Below are positions 25,966 through 33,726 of a stretch of DNA of 43,031 nt, piece after piece; the first letter of the stretch is position 1, and every line of letters starts with the position of its first letter. The DNA lies in NCBI GenBank assembly GCA_944324475.1, contig CALUWK010000013.1:1-43031 (forward strand). The letters are read 5' to 3'. The position numbers and the translations under genes were made by a program. This DNA comes from Candidatus Gastranaerophilales bacterium (GTDB lineage Bacteria; Cyanobacteriota; Vampirovibrionia; Gastranaerophilales; Gastranaerophilaceae). Under the pieces are notes generated by a model that saw only the letters and a program-made list of their open reading frames with translations, was not told the origin of the DNA and ran no database searches.

Positions 25966-26017
25966 AAATTGTTTTTAATAGTTAAATGTTGAATAAAAAA
26001 TGAGGTAAATATAAAAT

Positions 26018-29000
26018 ATGGCTACAATAACTCCCGAGAACTCAAAGAAGAAAAAACATGTTGAGTTTATAAATAAGGTTATGAATAAAAAAGCTTTAAA
26101 TCAGCTTTTATCTCAAGTGTATCTTGAATGGGGCGGAGCAAAAACTGCTGAGCTTGCCAATAATCTTAAGAATTTAGGTTATAAATATGCAACGAAGTCA
26201 GGCACTACTATTTCAATTCATGACTTAGACGTTCCGAAAGCTAAAAAAGAGCTATTGCAAGAAGCTCAAGATGAAATTGCGCGTTCTACTCGACGTTATT
26301 TAAAAGGTGAAATTACAGAAGTTGAAAGATATACAAAAGTTATTGATACTTGGAGTGAAACGACTGCTAAATTGACCGAAAAGGTTGTTGAAAATTTTGA
26401 TAGGTTGAATCCTGTTTATATGATGGCATTTTCAGGTGCCAGAGGTAATCTTTCACAAGTTTCTCAGCTAGTTGGTATGCGCGGTTTGATGGCGGATGCA
26501 CAAGGTCAAATTATTGACTTACCTATTAAATCAAATTTTAAAGAGGGTTTGTCTTGTACCGAATATGTTATTTCGTCTTATGGTGCTAGAAAAGGGCTTG
26601 TTGACACTGCTTTAAAAACAGCCGACTCAGGTTATTTAACACGACGTTTAGTTGATGTTGCTCAAGACGTAATAATTCGAGAAGACGATTGTCATACTGA
26701 AAAGTATATAAATTTAACTGCCATAACGGATGGCGAGGATGTTATTGTTCCTTTAGAAGACAGACTTCTTGGAAGAACTATTGCTCAAGATGTTGTTGAT
26801 AAAGACGGGAATGTTTTGGTTGCTAAAAATACTACGGTTAATAGGGACGATCTTGAAAAAATTAGGTCAGTATCGTTAAAAGAGATTCGAGTTCGTTCTA
26901 CTTTAACTTGCGAGCTTGAATATGGAATTTGTCAAAAATGCTACGGTTGGTCTATGACAACTCAAAAACTTGTTGATATAGGTGAAGCAATTGGAATTAT
27001 TGCAGCTCAGTCGATTGGTGAGCCAGGTACACAACTAACTATGAGAACATTCCACACTGGTGGTGTATTTAAAGGTTCGGGTGTTACTCGTCAAGCGAAA
27101 ACAACTATAGATGGTATTGTTAGTACAGAAGTTAAAACCCGTGAGCAAAGGACACGTCATGGTGATGTTGTTAGAATTGCTATTAAAGAAGCTGATGTTG
27201 AAATTAAAGGTTCGAAGAATTCTGAAAAAGTTCACGTTCCCATGGGCGCTAAAGTTCTTGTATCAAAAGGTGATAAAGTTGTTGCAGGTTCTGTTGTTGC
27301 AGAATTTGAACCGGCTTCTAAGGGTGATGGTTCTCGTTTAACTGAAAAAGCTTTAAAAGATATTACTTCTGATATTTCGGGTGAAGTTGTATTCCAAGAC
27401 TTTGTTGCTGATGAAAGAAAGGACAGACAAGGTAATATTTCAAGAATTGCAAACAAACAAGGAATTGTTTGGGTTCTTGGTGGTGATGTTTACGCACTTC
27501 CTGCTGGTTCAAAAGTTCTTGTTAATGATGGTCAAAAAATTAAAAAAGGTGAAAAATTAGCAGAAACTTTAATTATATCTGAGCATGGTGGTGAAGTTCG
27601 TGTAGGCGATAATCTTGAAATAAATGAAGTCAATTTTGAAGGCAAGAAAATTAAAAAAATTGTTTCAGGTAAGGAATTAACAATTGTTATTGCTTCTATT
27701 CAAGCTGCGAACGCCGTATTTGAACAGACAAAAAAAGAACAATTATGGACAGTTCCCGAGACAGGAGAGAAATATATTGTAAAATCCCCTGTAGATACTA
27801 CTGTGGAGAATGGTATGATTATAGCCGAGCTTATTGATGATACCTATAAAGTTGAATCTTCGGGTGAGATAAGATATAACGGGCTTGAGGTAGATGAAAA
27901 TCAGGTTGTAATAACTCCGGGACAGTTAATATTTATTCCTGAAGAAATACATCAGATTTCAAAAGATGCATCTTTAAAACTTGTAGAGTCTGGTACATTT
28001 GTTGAGGCAGGTACGGAAGTTGTTAAAGATATATATACACATATTGCTGGTATTGTTGAAATTAAAGAGTTTAATGATATTATTCATGAAATAGTCGTCC
28101 GTCCTGGTGAGTTACATACACTTGAATCGATAAATGATTTGAAGGTTGGTGAAGGTGAGGTTATAAAAGCAGGAACGGTTGTGGCCGGAAAAATTAAGGC
28201 AAAAGTCGATTCCATAGTTACAATAGTTGAAAACGAGTCTGATTTAATGGAAATTGATGAACTTGATGAAGACTTATCCGAAGATACACTTGAAGATGAT
28301 GGTATTGAAGGTAAACCAGTTCAAATTTTAATTCGTCCCATTCAGACTTTTGATATAGAACAAAAAGATGTATCTATTAAATTTTCTGCAACTGATAGTG
28401 CAATTGAGTTGATTCCAATTACTCAAGTTCAATTCAAAGATGGTGCACGAGTAAGAAATTTGGATGGAGCTATTTTAACCAGAACTTCATTAGTATTATC
28501 AATGTCAGGTTATATATCACATCTTAAAGGTATGGTTGAGCTTGATAAAAAAGGTGATTTAAAAATTGTTGTATTAGAGACATTAATTGTGCGTCGCGAG
28601 CAAGAAGATTCTTCTCGTGGTTTATCTTCTACTCAAACTGAGCTTTTAGTTAAAAATGGTCAAATAATAGAACCTAAAACGCCAGTTACTAAAACTCAGG
28701 TTTTAGCTGTTAATGATTCTATTGCTTCTATTAATTCAAAGGATAAAGATTTAAGAAGATTGCTTTTAGTTTCTGATAATTATGAAGAAAAGGTTGAGTT
28801 GACTTCAAAACCATTGGTTAAAGAAGGACAATTTATCACTATTGACTCTAAGATATCAGAAAATGAGGTTTCAAAATTCTCTGGTAAGGTTGTTAAAGTT
28901 ACTTCTAATTCTTTAACTTTGAGAGTTGGAAGACCGCATTTAATTTCTCCTGGCGCTTTATTGCAGGTAGATAATTCTGCGCTTATTTTAAGAGGTGATT

Positions 29001-29866
29001 TACTTGCAACATTGGTTTTTGAAAGACAAAAAACTGGTGACATCGTTCAGGGTCTTCCTCGTGTAGAAGAACTTTTGGAAGCAAGAAAACCAAAAGATTC
29101 TGCTATTGCAGCAGAAGAAGATGGTGTTGCATTCATTGAATACGAAGATGACATGCCAAGACTGTTTATTGAAAATGAAAATGGCAGAGTGGAAATTAAA
29201 TATCCTATTGAAGCAAGTGTAATTGTAAATGATAAACAAAAAATTCATAAAGGCGATGCGTTAACATCAGGTCCAATGAATCCACATGACGTCATAAGAC
29301 TAAAAGGTGCAAGTGCTGCGCAACAGTACCTTGTGGACGAAGTTCAAAGAGTATATCGTTCTCAAGGGGTTGAAATTTCAGATAAACACGTTGAAGTAAT
29401 TGTTCGTCAAATGATTAAAAAGGTTAAGGTGATAGACTCTGGAACCACAAGATTACTTCCTGGTGAATTGGTTGAAATTAAAACCATTGAGGCCGAAAAT
29501 GCTAAAGCTCGTGAAAATGGCGGTCAAGAAGCTACTTATGAAGCGTTATTATTGGGTATTACTAAAGCTTCTTTGAATACTGAATCATTTATCTCAGCTG
29601 CTTCATTCCAAGAAACCACTAGAATCCTTACAGAAGCTGCTGTTGAAGGTAAAAAAGATTTATTAAGAGGCTTAAAGGAAAACGTAATTATCGGTAGATT
29701 AATTCCTGCGGGTACGGGTTATTATCATTTAATTAACGCTTCTGAAGAAAAAGAAAAAGAAGCTCAAAAGCGTGCTGCGCAGAAACATCAGGCAAGAAAG
29801 CCATCTGCAATTTTGGAAGAAATTGAGGGTATGTTTGGAGTTGTTGATCCTGATATGCAGTTTTAG
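26018..29866 (+). CDS. rpoC2: RNA polymerase beta' subunit, C-terminal part, with a large trigger-loop insertion
   Basis: 1282 residues. It opens with FINKVMNKKALNQLLSQVY, the position where cyanobacterial beta' begins. The second zinc site is C223 plus the Cys set in CELEYGICQKCYG. The trigger helix is GEPGTQLTMRTFHTGG (about 334-349). The trigger loop is then interrupted by about 650 residues of repeated beta-barrel-like units (for example VLVSKGDKVVAGSVVAEF, VLVNDGQKIKKGEKLAET, TPVTKTQVLAVNDS) and resumes at GDIVQGLPRVEELLEARKP (about 1007). The insertion corresponds to the SI3 region of cyanobacterial polymerases. Acidic low complexity (DELDEDLSEDTLEDDGIEG) lies within it. The C-terminal region is normal. 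A GAGG lies 12 bases before the ATG. Confidence 0.97.
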   Translation: MATITPENSKKKKHVEFINKVMNKKALNQLLSQVYLEWGGAKTAELANNLKNLGYKYATKSGTTISIHDLDVPKAKKELLQEAQDEIARSTRRYLKGEITEVERYTKVIDTWSETTAKLTEKVVENFDRLNPVYMMAFSGARGNLSQVSQLVGMRGLMADAQGQIIDLPIKSNFKEGLSCTEYVISSYGARKGLVDTALKTADSGYLTRRLVDVAQDVIIREDDCHTEKYINLTAITDGEDVIVPLEDRLLGRTIAQDVVDKDGNVLVAKNTTVNRDDLEKIRSVSLKEIRVRSTLTCELEYGICQKCYGWSMTTQKLVDIGEAIGIIAAQSIGEPGTQLTMRTFHTGGVFKGSGVTRQAKTTIDGIVSTEVKTREQRTRHGDVVRIAIKEADVEIKGSKNSEKVHVPMGAKVLVSKGDKVVAGSVVAEFEPASKGDGSRLTEKALKDITSDISGEVVFQDFVADERKDRQGNISRIANKQGIVWVLGGDVYALPAGSKVLVNDGQKIKKGEKLAETLIISEHGGEVRVGDNLEINEVNFEGKKIKKIVSGKELTIVIASIQAANAVFEQTKKEQLWTVPETGEKYIVKSPVDTTVENGMIIAELIDDTYKVESSGEIRYNGLEVDENQVVITPGQLIFIPEEIHQISKDASLKLVESGTFVEAGTEVVKDIYTHIAGIVEIKEFNDIIHEIVVRPGELHTLESINDLKVGEGEVIKAGTVVAGKIKAKVDSIVTIVENESDLMEIDELDEDLSEDTLEDDGIEGKPVQILIRPIQTFDIEQKDVSIKFSATDSAIELIPITQVQFKDGARVRNLDGAILTRTSLVLSMSGYISHLKGMVELDKKGDLKIVVLETLIVRREQEDSSRGLSSTQTELLVKNGQIIEPKTPVTKTQVLAVNDSIASINSKDKDLRRLLLVSDNYEEKVELTSKPLVKEGQFITIDSKISENEVSKFSGKVVKVTSNSLTLRVGRPHLISPGALLQVDNSALILRGDLLATLVFERQKTGDIVQGLPRVEELLEARKPKDSAIAAEEDGVAFIEYEDDMPRLFIENENGRVEIKYPIEASVIVNDKQKIHKGDALTSGPMNPHDVIRLKGASAAQQYLVDEVQRVYRSQGVEISDKHVEVIVRQMIKKVKVIDSGTTRLLPGELVEIKTIEAENAKARENGGQEATYEALLLGITKASLNTESFISAASFQETTRILTEAAVEGKKDLLRGLKENVIIGRLIPAGTGYYHLINASEEKEKEAQKRAAQKHQARKPSAILEEIEGMFGVVDPDMQF

Positions 29867-29879
29867 TTAAAACTATAGT

Positions 29880-29926
29880 AAATTGAGACTCTGCTAAATT
29901 GTTTTGTAGGGTCTCAATTTTCTTTT
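29880..29926 (+). terminator. Terminator of the rpoB-rpoC1-rpoC2 operon
   Basis: AAATTGAGAC (29880-29889) and GTCTCAATTT (29911-29920) form a perfect 10-bp stem with a 21-base loop, followed by TCTTTTT. It ends 12 bases before the mutS start. Confidence 0.8.
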
Positions 29927-29938
29927 TGGATAAATTTT

Positions 29939-32254
29939 ATGTTTTTGGAAATTAATGAGATTGATATATCAAAATTACAAAATGGTTTTTTAAAACAATA
30001 TATTGAATTTAAGGAAGAAAATAAAGATTCAATTTTATTATTTCAAATTGGTGATTTTTATGAAACTTTCTTTAATGATGCGAAAATTTTTTCTGAAATT
30101 ACTGGTGTGACGCTGGGTTCAAGAAGTGTTAAGAATCTTGGTGAAGTTATACAAGCAGGAATTCCTGTTCATACGGTTGAATTATATGTTAAAAAACTTT
30201 TAAGTGAAAATTTAAAAGTGTGTATTTGTTCACAAGTTGCTAAAGAAAATGATGAAATAAAAAGAATAATAACAAGAAAGTATACTCAAGGCACGATTGT
30301 TGAAAATGAACTTTTAGATTTTTCTGAAAATAATTATCTTTTAGCGTTGTATCTGGATGGTAAATTTGTAAATATTGCTTATGCAGATGTTTCTTCTGGT
30401 CAATTTTACAGGACAAGTGCGGATTTATATGAGCTTAAATTTGAAGTAGATAAAATTTCTCCAAATGAAATTTTGATTTATAAAAGTCAATTAGATCAAT
30501 TTAAAGATATTGTTTCTGATTATAATGTGACTTTGTTGGATTTTGATTTTTTTGATAGCAAAAGCTCTGTAGATGCCATTATAAAATATTGTGAGTACAC
30601 GCAAAAAAAATTTATGCCAAAACTAGATGAAGTTATTGACTATAAAGTTAAATCTTTTTTAGTTTTAGATAATGTTACAAGAAGAAATCTTGAAATTAAA
30701 AGAACTCGTAGATATATGAAAAAACAGGGTAGCTTATTGTGGTTTTTAAATTATACAAAGACGCCCATGGGAACAAGATTGTTAAAAAAGTGTATAGATG
30801 AACCGTTGTTAAATATTTTAAATATTAATTTGCGCTTGGATGCTGTCTCTGAGCTAATTGTTAACAAAGAAAAAATTGATAAATTAAATTTGTGTTTGCA
30901 ACAGTTTTGTGATTTATCAAGAATTTGTGCTAAAGTTTCAAATTCTACTATTTTGCCTAAGGATTTGTTTTTACTTGTAAAAAGCGCTCAAACCATCGAA
31001 GATTTATATGGCGTATGCAGTAGTTTTAATTCTGATTTATTAAAAATAAAAAGCGGACATATAAAAGAAATTGTTGATTTTTCAAAAGTTGTTAAGTTGG
31101 CGCTAAGTGAAAATTCTTCTGATGATATAAGATGCGGCGGGGTGATTAATTGCGGTTTTGATTCAAATCTTGATTATTATAGAGATAAACTTAAAAAGCT
31201 TGAAGACAAAGTTGTTGAATGTTTTAAAACAATAAAAAGAAAGTTAAGTTTTGAAAAATTAAAAACCGGTTATTCTAAAGTTATCGGATATTATTGTGAG
31301 TTGCCGTTATCGAGAGAGAAAAATCTTTCTGGTGATTTTATTAGAAAACAAGTGCTTTCTAATTCTGTAAGGTATACGACAACTGAATTGCAAAATTTAG
31401 AAAATGAAATTTTTGGTTTGAAGTATAAAATTAATGAATTTGAACATAGTTTATATGTTAAAATTAGGCAAGATGCAAATTTGTTCGTAGATAAAATAAG
31501 AGATATTGCAAAAGAAATTGCAAGAGTTGATGTTTTAAATTCATTTGCCGTGTGTGCTATTAATAATGATTTAAAAAGACCTGAATTTAAAGAACAGAAT
31601 TTGTTTATTAAAAATGGTTTTCATCCGGCTTTATTGGGTGGCAAGGAATATATTACAAAAAATGATACTGATTTTAAGGATAATTCTATTATAATTTTGA
31701 CCGGCGCAAATATGAGCGGTAAATCAACTTATTTGAAGCATAATGCAATTATTCCTATTCTAGCTCAGATAGGTTCTTTTGTTCCTGCTGATTGTGCGCA
31801 ACTTTCAATATTAGATAAAATTTTTGTAAGACAAGGAACAACAGATGATATTGTTAACAATAGTTCAAGTTTTATGATTGAGATGAATGATCTTAAATTT
31901 GTAATTGATAATGCTACTGATAATTCTTTAATTTTGTTGGATGAACCTGCAAAAAGCACAAATACCAACGAGGGCGGCGCTATTGTAAAAGCTTTTTGTG
32001 ATTATTTAATTATGCATTTTAAAACAAAAACTTTAATTGCGACTCATAATTTAGAATTAACAAAGTTGGAAGCAAAATATCCGAGTTGTGTATTTAATTA
32101 TGTTGTTGGTGCATCTAATACATCTGAAAACATTAATTCTGATAGAAAGGTTACTCGCGGAATTGTTAATTCGAGTCTTGCGATAAATACGGCAATTTTA
32201 GCTAATTTACCAGAGGAAATTATTAATAATGCTAAAAAGTACCTTTTAAGTTAA
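29939..32254 (+). CDS. mutS: MutS-family mismatch-repair ATPase, divergent
   Basis: Recognises base mismatches in DNA. The 771 residues have the mismatch-binding domain with the intact Phe-x-Glu reader motif in GDFYE (38-42), a core and clamp (about 240-560), and the ATPase. Walker A is GANMSGKS at 589-596. Walker B is at 664-669 (LILLDEP), but the usual signature DE-I-GRGTST-Y-DG is replaced by DEPAKSTNTNEG (668-679). The trans-acting loop is also altered (RQGTTDDIVNNSSSFMIEMND instead of the usual G-A-D-D-...-STFMVEM). The common P in Walker A (GPNM) is Ala. It is shorter than typical bacterial MutS (850-880) at the C terminus. No mutL is nearby. It starts 12 bases after the rpo terminator without a clear ribosome-binding site. 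Confidence 0.85.
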   Translation: MFLEINEIDISKLQNGFLKQYIEFKEENKDSILLFQIGDFYETFFNDAKIFSEITGVTLGSRSVKNLGEVIQAGIPVHTVELYVKKLLSENLKVCICSQVAKENDEIKRIITRKYTQGTIVENELLDFSENNYLLALYLDGKFVNIAYADVSSGQFYRTSADLYELKFEVDKISPNEILIYKSQLDQFKDIVSDYNVTLLDFDFFDSKSSVDAIIKYCEYTQKKFMPKLDEVIDYKVKSFLVLDNVTRRNLEIKRTRRYMKKQGSLLWFLNYTKTPMGTRLLKKCIDEPLLNILNINLRLDAVSELIVNKEKIDKLNLCLQQFCDLSRICAKVSNSTILPKDLFLLVKSAQTIEDLYGVCSSFNSDLLKIKSGHIKEIVDFSKVVKLALSENSSDDIRCGGVINCGFDSNLDYYRDKLKKLEDKVVECFKTIKRKLSFEKLKTGYSKVIGYYCELPLSREKNLSGDFIRKQVLSNSVRYTTTELQNLENEIFGLKYKINEFEHSLYVKIRQDANLFVDKIRDIAKEIARVDVLNSFAVCAINNDLKRPEFKEQNLFIKNGFHPALLGGKEYITKNDTDFKDNSIIILTGANMSGKSTYLKHNAIIPILAQIGSFVPADCAQLSILDKIFVRQGTTDDIVNNSSSFMIEMNDLKFVIDNATDNSLILLDEPAKSTNTNEGGAIVKAFCDYLIMHFKTKTLIATHNLELTKLEAKYPSCVFNYVVGASNTSENINSDRKVTRGIVNSSLAINTAILANLPEEIINNAKKYLLS

Positions 32255-32257
32255 TTG

Positions 32258-32285
32258 TTGAAAATATATTTTTATATGTTAGAAT
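32258..32285 (+). promoter_or_regulatory. Promoter just after mutS
   Basis: TTGAAA (32258-32263) and TAGAAT (32280-32285) are 16 bases apart, with TGT in front of the -10 (extended type). The predicted start is around 32291-32293, a few bases before an ATG at 32296. Confidence 0.6.
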
Positions 32286-32295
32286 TAATTTTGTT

Positions 32296-32367
32296 ATGAA
32301 TAATTTTTTGGTTATAGATATTTTTCATATACATCACCATAGCATCCCAAGAAGGTTGCGTTTTTAG
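32296..32367 (+). CDS. Candidate leader peptide with clustered His codons
   Basis: A 23-codon ORF starts a few bases after the predicted transcription start. It reads MNNFLVIDIF, then HIHHHS, then IPRRLRF and stop. Four of five consecutive codons (32326-32340) are His. No Shine-Dalgarno site precedes it, as with the leaderless genes elsewhere here. The His cluster overlaps one arm of a 9-bp helix, and the codons that follow overlap another pairing arm, so translation could affect the RNA fold downstream. Whether it is translated is unknown; AT-rich DNA gives short ORFs by chance. Confidence 0.4.
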   Translation: MNNFLVIDIFHIHHHSIPRRLRF

Positions 32368-32454
32368 TGATGTATTGATGTTCAATTCTTATTAAAATGA
32401 CACCTTCTTGGGATTTAGCTTTTTGAAGGTGTCATTTTGTTTAGTTAAGAATTG
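32329..32454 (+). promoter_or_regulatory. Switch-like leader RNA: mutually exclusive helices ahead of the gene at 32463
   Basis: Four perfect pairings are visible. P0: 32329-32337 with 32367-32375 (9 bp). A:B: ATCCCAAGAAGGT (32344-32356) with 32402-32414 (13 bp). B:C: AAAATGACACCTTC (32394-32407) with 32425-32438 (14 bp), followed by TGTTTAG, a terminator. Outer: CAATTCTT (32383-32390) with AAGAATTG (32447-32454), the last base pairs touching the ribosome-binding site GGAG. A:B and B:C share 32402-32407, so both cannot form. This is the layout of an antiterminator and terminator. The trigger is unknown. An sRNA ending at the terminator is an alternative. Confidence 0.55.
32394..32444 (+). terminator. 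Strong terminator hairpin of the leader
   Basis: A perfect 14-bp stem (32394-32407 with 32425-32438) around a 17-base loop, followed by TGTTTAG. It lies between the leader promoter and the gene at 32463, so it must be passed for that gene to be expressed from this promoter. Confidence 0.8.
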
Positions 32455-32462
32455 GAGATAAT

Positions 32463-33725
32463 ATGTCATTTGTAAATATAATATCAGCCCTAGGTAATAA
32501 TAACAGTGTTTACCCTTTAATTGTAAGAGATTGTGGAATTGAGAATTTTGCTAAGTGCATTATGACTTATAAGCAAAATGCCAAAGAATCTAAATTTATT
32601 GCTCGTCAAGCTACGAGAGAAAGAATAATAGATGAGTATGGAACGTCTGCTGTGTGGCTTGGTGGAATTCCGTTAATGAAATTTATATCGGATAAAATTA
32701 TTGATTCAAAAGGTTTATGTTCAAAAGTAGATATACGATTATTTAATGAGACAAAAAATCAAGGTTTGAATTTAAATATAAAAAAATTTACTTCAGTTGC
32801 TTCAAGTGCTGTGAGTGATTTGGTAAAAATAGAAAAGAATAAAAATTTATATAAAAATCTTCAAGTTGGTAAATTTTTTCTCTCAACAGCTATTCCTATT
32901 GCAGTTATGGGTTTTTTTTTACCAAAGTTTAATTTTTCTTTTACAAAAAAGAAAATGGAAAAATTAAAAAAAGAAAATAACAACCAAATTTCATTTAAGA
33001 CAAAAAAAATTGATGAATTTTTAAAAGCTTCTAAAAATGATTCTAAAATTAATTTTTGTGGAGTGGATAAATTTTTAAATTTGTCAGATGTAAATTGTAT
33101 GATGATTTTGGATGGCGGTTTGACTGCAGGAAGGATAAAAACGTCAAGAAACAAAAAAGAAAAGTGCGAGATGGCTTTCAAAATGGCTGCAATGTTTTAT
33201 TTGAATTATTTTGCTCCTAAAAAAATAGATAAATTTTTAAATAATTTAACTAAAAAGATTTTTGGTTTAAATACTTCTTTGGACGTAAAAACATTGAGTG
33301 ATAAGAATTTTTTAAATGAAATTAAGAGTAATTTATTAAAATTGCCAGAAGGTTTTGATGAAAAAAGTGTATTAGATTTTATAGACAATAATCCTAATTC
33401 ATCTTTTGTTGAGCAAATAAAGAAAATGAAATTAGTTTCTTTTTTGGAAAATAATATCAGAGATCCAAGAAAATATGTTGAAGTGGAAAAAATAAATTCT
33501 TATAGAAAAGCGATTGATGAATTTAGTGCAGATGCTTTGAATTATGGTTCAATAGAAAAATATGCAAAAAAGGCATTCAGGGCAAAAAGTTTTAATGTTA
33601 TCGCAAATGTTATAATAAGCAGTTTTTTACTTGCGGTTGTTTTGCCAAAATTACAATTTTTATTTAGAAAAATTACTACAGGTTCTAATTTGGATCCTGG
33701 AATTGTCGATAATGATAAAAAATAA
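32463..33725 (+). CDS. Unrecognised membrane protein with a repeated helix-LPK motif
   Basis: 420 residues; I do not recognise the family. It has a soluble N-terminal 130 residues (AKCIMTYKQNAKESKF, RERIIDEYGTSAVWLGGIPLM) and a membrane helix at about 138-157 (FFLSTAIPIAVMGFFLPKFNF). A Lys-rich, probably cytoplasmic region of about 220 residues follows, then a second helix at about 379-403 (VIANVIISSFLLAVVLPKLQF). Both helices end LPK-x-x-F, then a basic run, so the protein looks like two related membrane units around a linker. The ATG has GGAG six bases upstream. Its expression probably depends on the leader at 32258-32462. It converges with manC, the stops being one base apart. Confidence 0.8.
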   Translation: MSFVNIISALGNNNSVYPLIVRDCGIENFAKCIMTYKQNAKESKFIARQATRERIIDEYGTSAVWLGGIPLMKFISDKIIDSKGLCSKVDIRLFNETKNQGLNLNIKKFTSVASSAVSDLVKIEKNKNLYKNLQVGKFFLSTAIPIAVMGFFLPKFNFSFTKKKMEKLKKENNNQISFKTKKIDEFLKASKNDSKINFCGVDKFLNLSDVNCMMILDGGLTAGRIKTSRNKKEKCEMAFKMAAMFYLNYFAPKKIDKFLNNLTKKIFGLNTSLDVKTLSDKNFLNEIKSNLLKLPEGFDEKSVLDFIDNNPNSSFVEQIKKMKLVSFLENNIRDPRKYVEVEKINSYRKAIDEFSADALNYGSIEKYAKKAFRAKSFNVIANVIISSFLLAVVLPKLQFLFRKITTGSNLDPGIVDNDKK

Positions 33726-33726
33726 A

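Noticed and set aside
25966-26017. rpoC split as a sequencing frameshift
   Set aside because: There is a clean stop, a 52-base gap, a new start, and the split matches the natural cyanobacterial gene boundary.
32292-32445. T-box or 6S RNA
   Set aside because: No T-box sequence motif and no 5'-3' end pairing with a central bubble are visible.
32296-32460. Classical histidine-operon attenuator
   Set aside because: The downstream gene has no link to histidine synthesis or transport, and the arm order would make stalling at His codons favour termination. I keep the switch idea but not this assignment.
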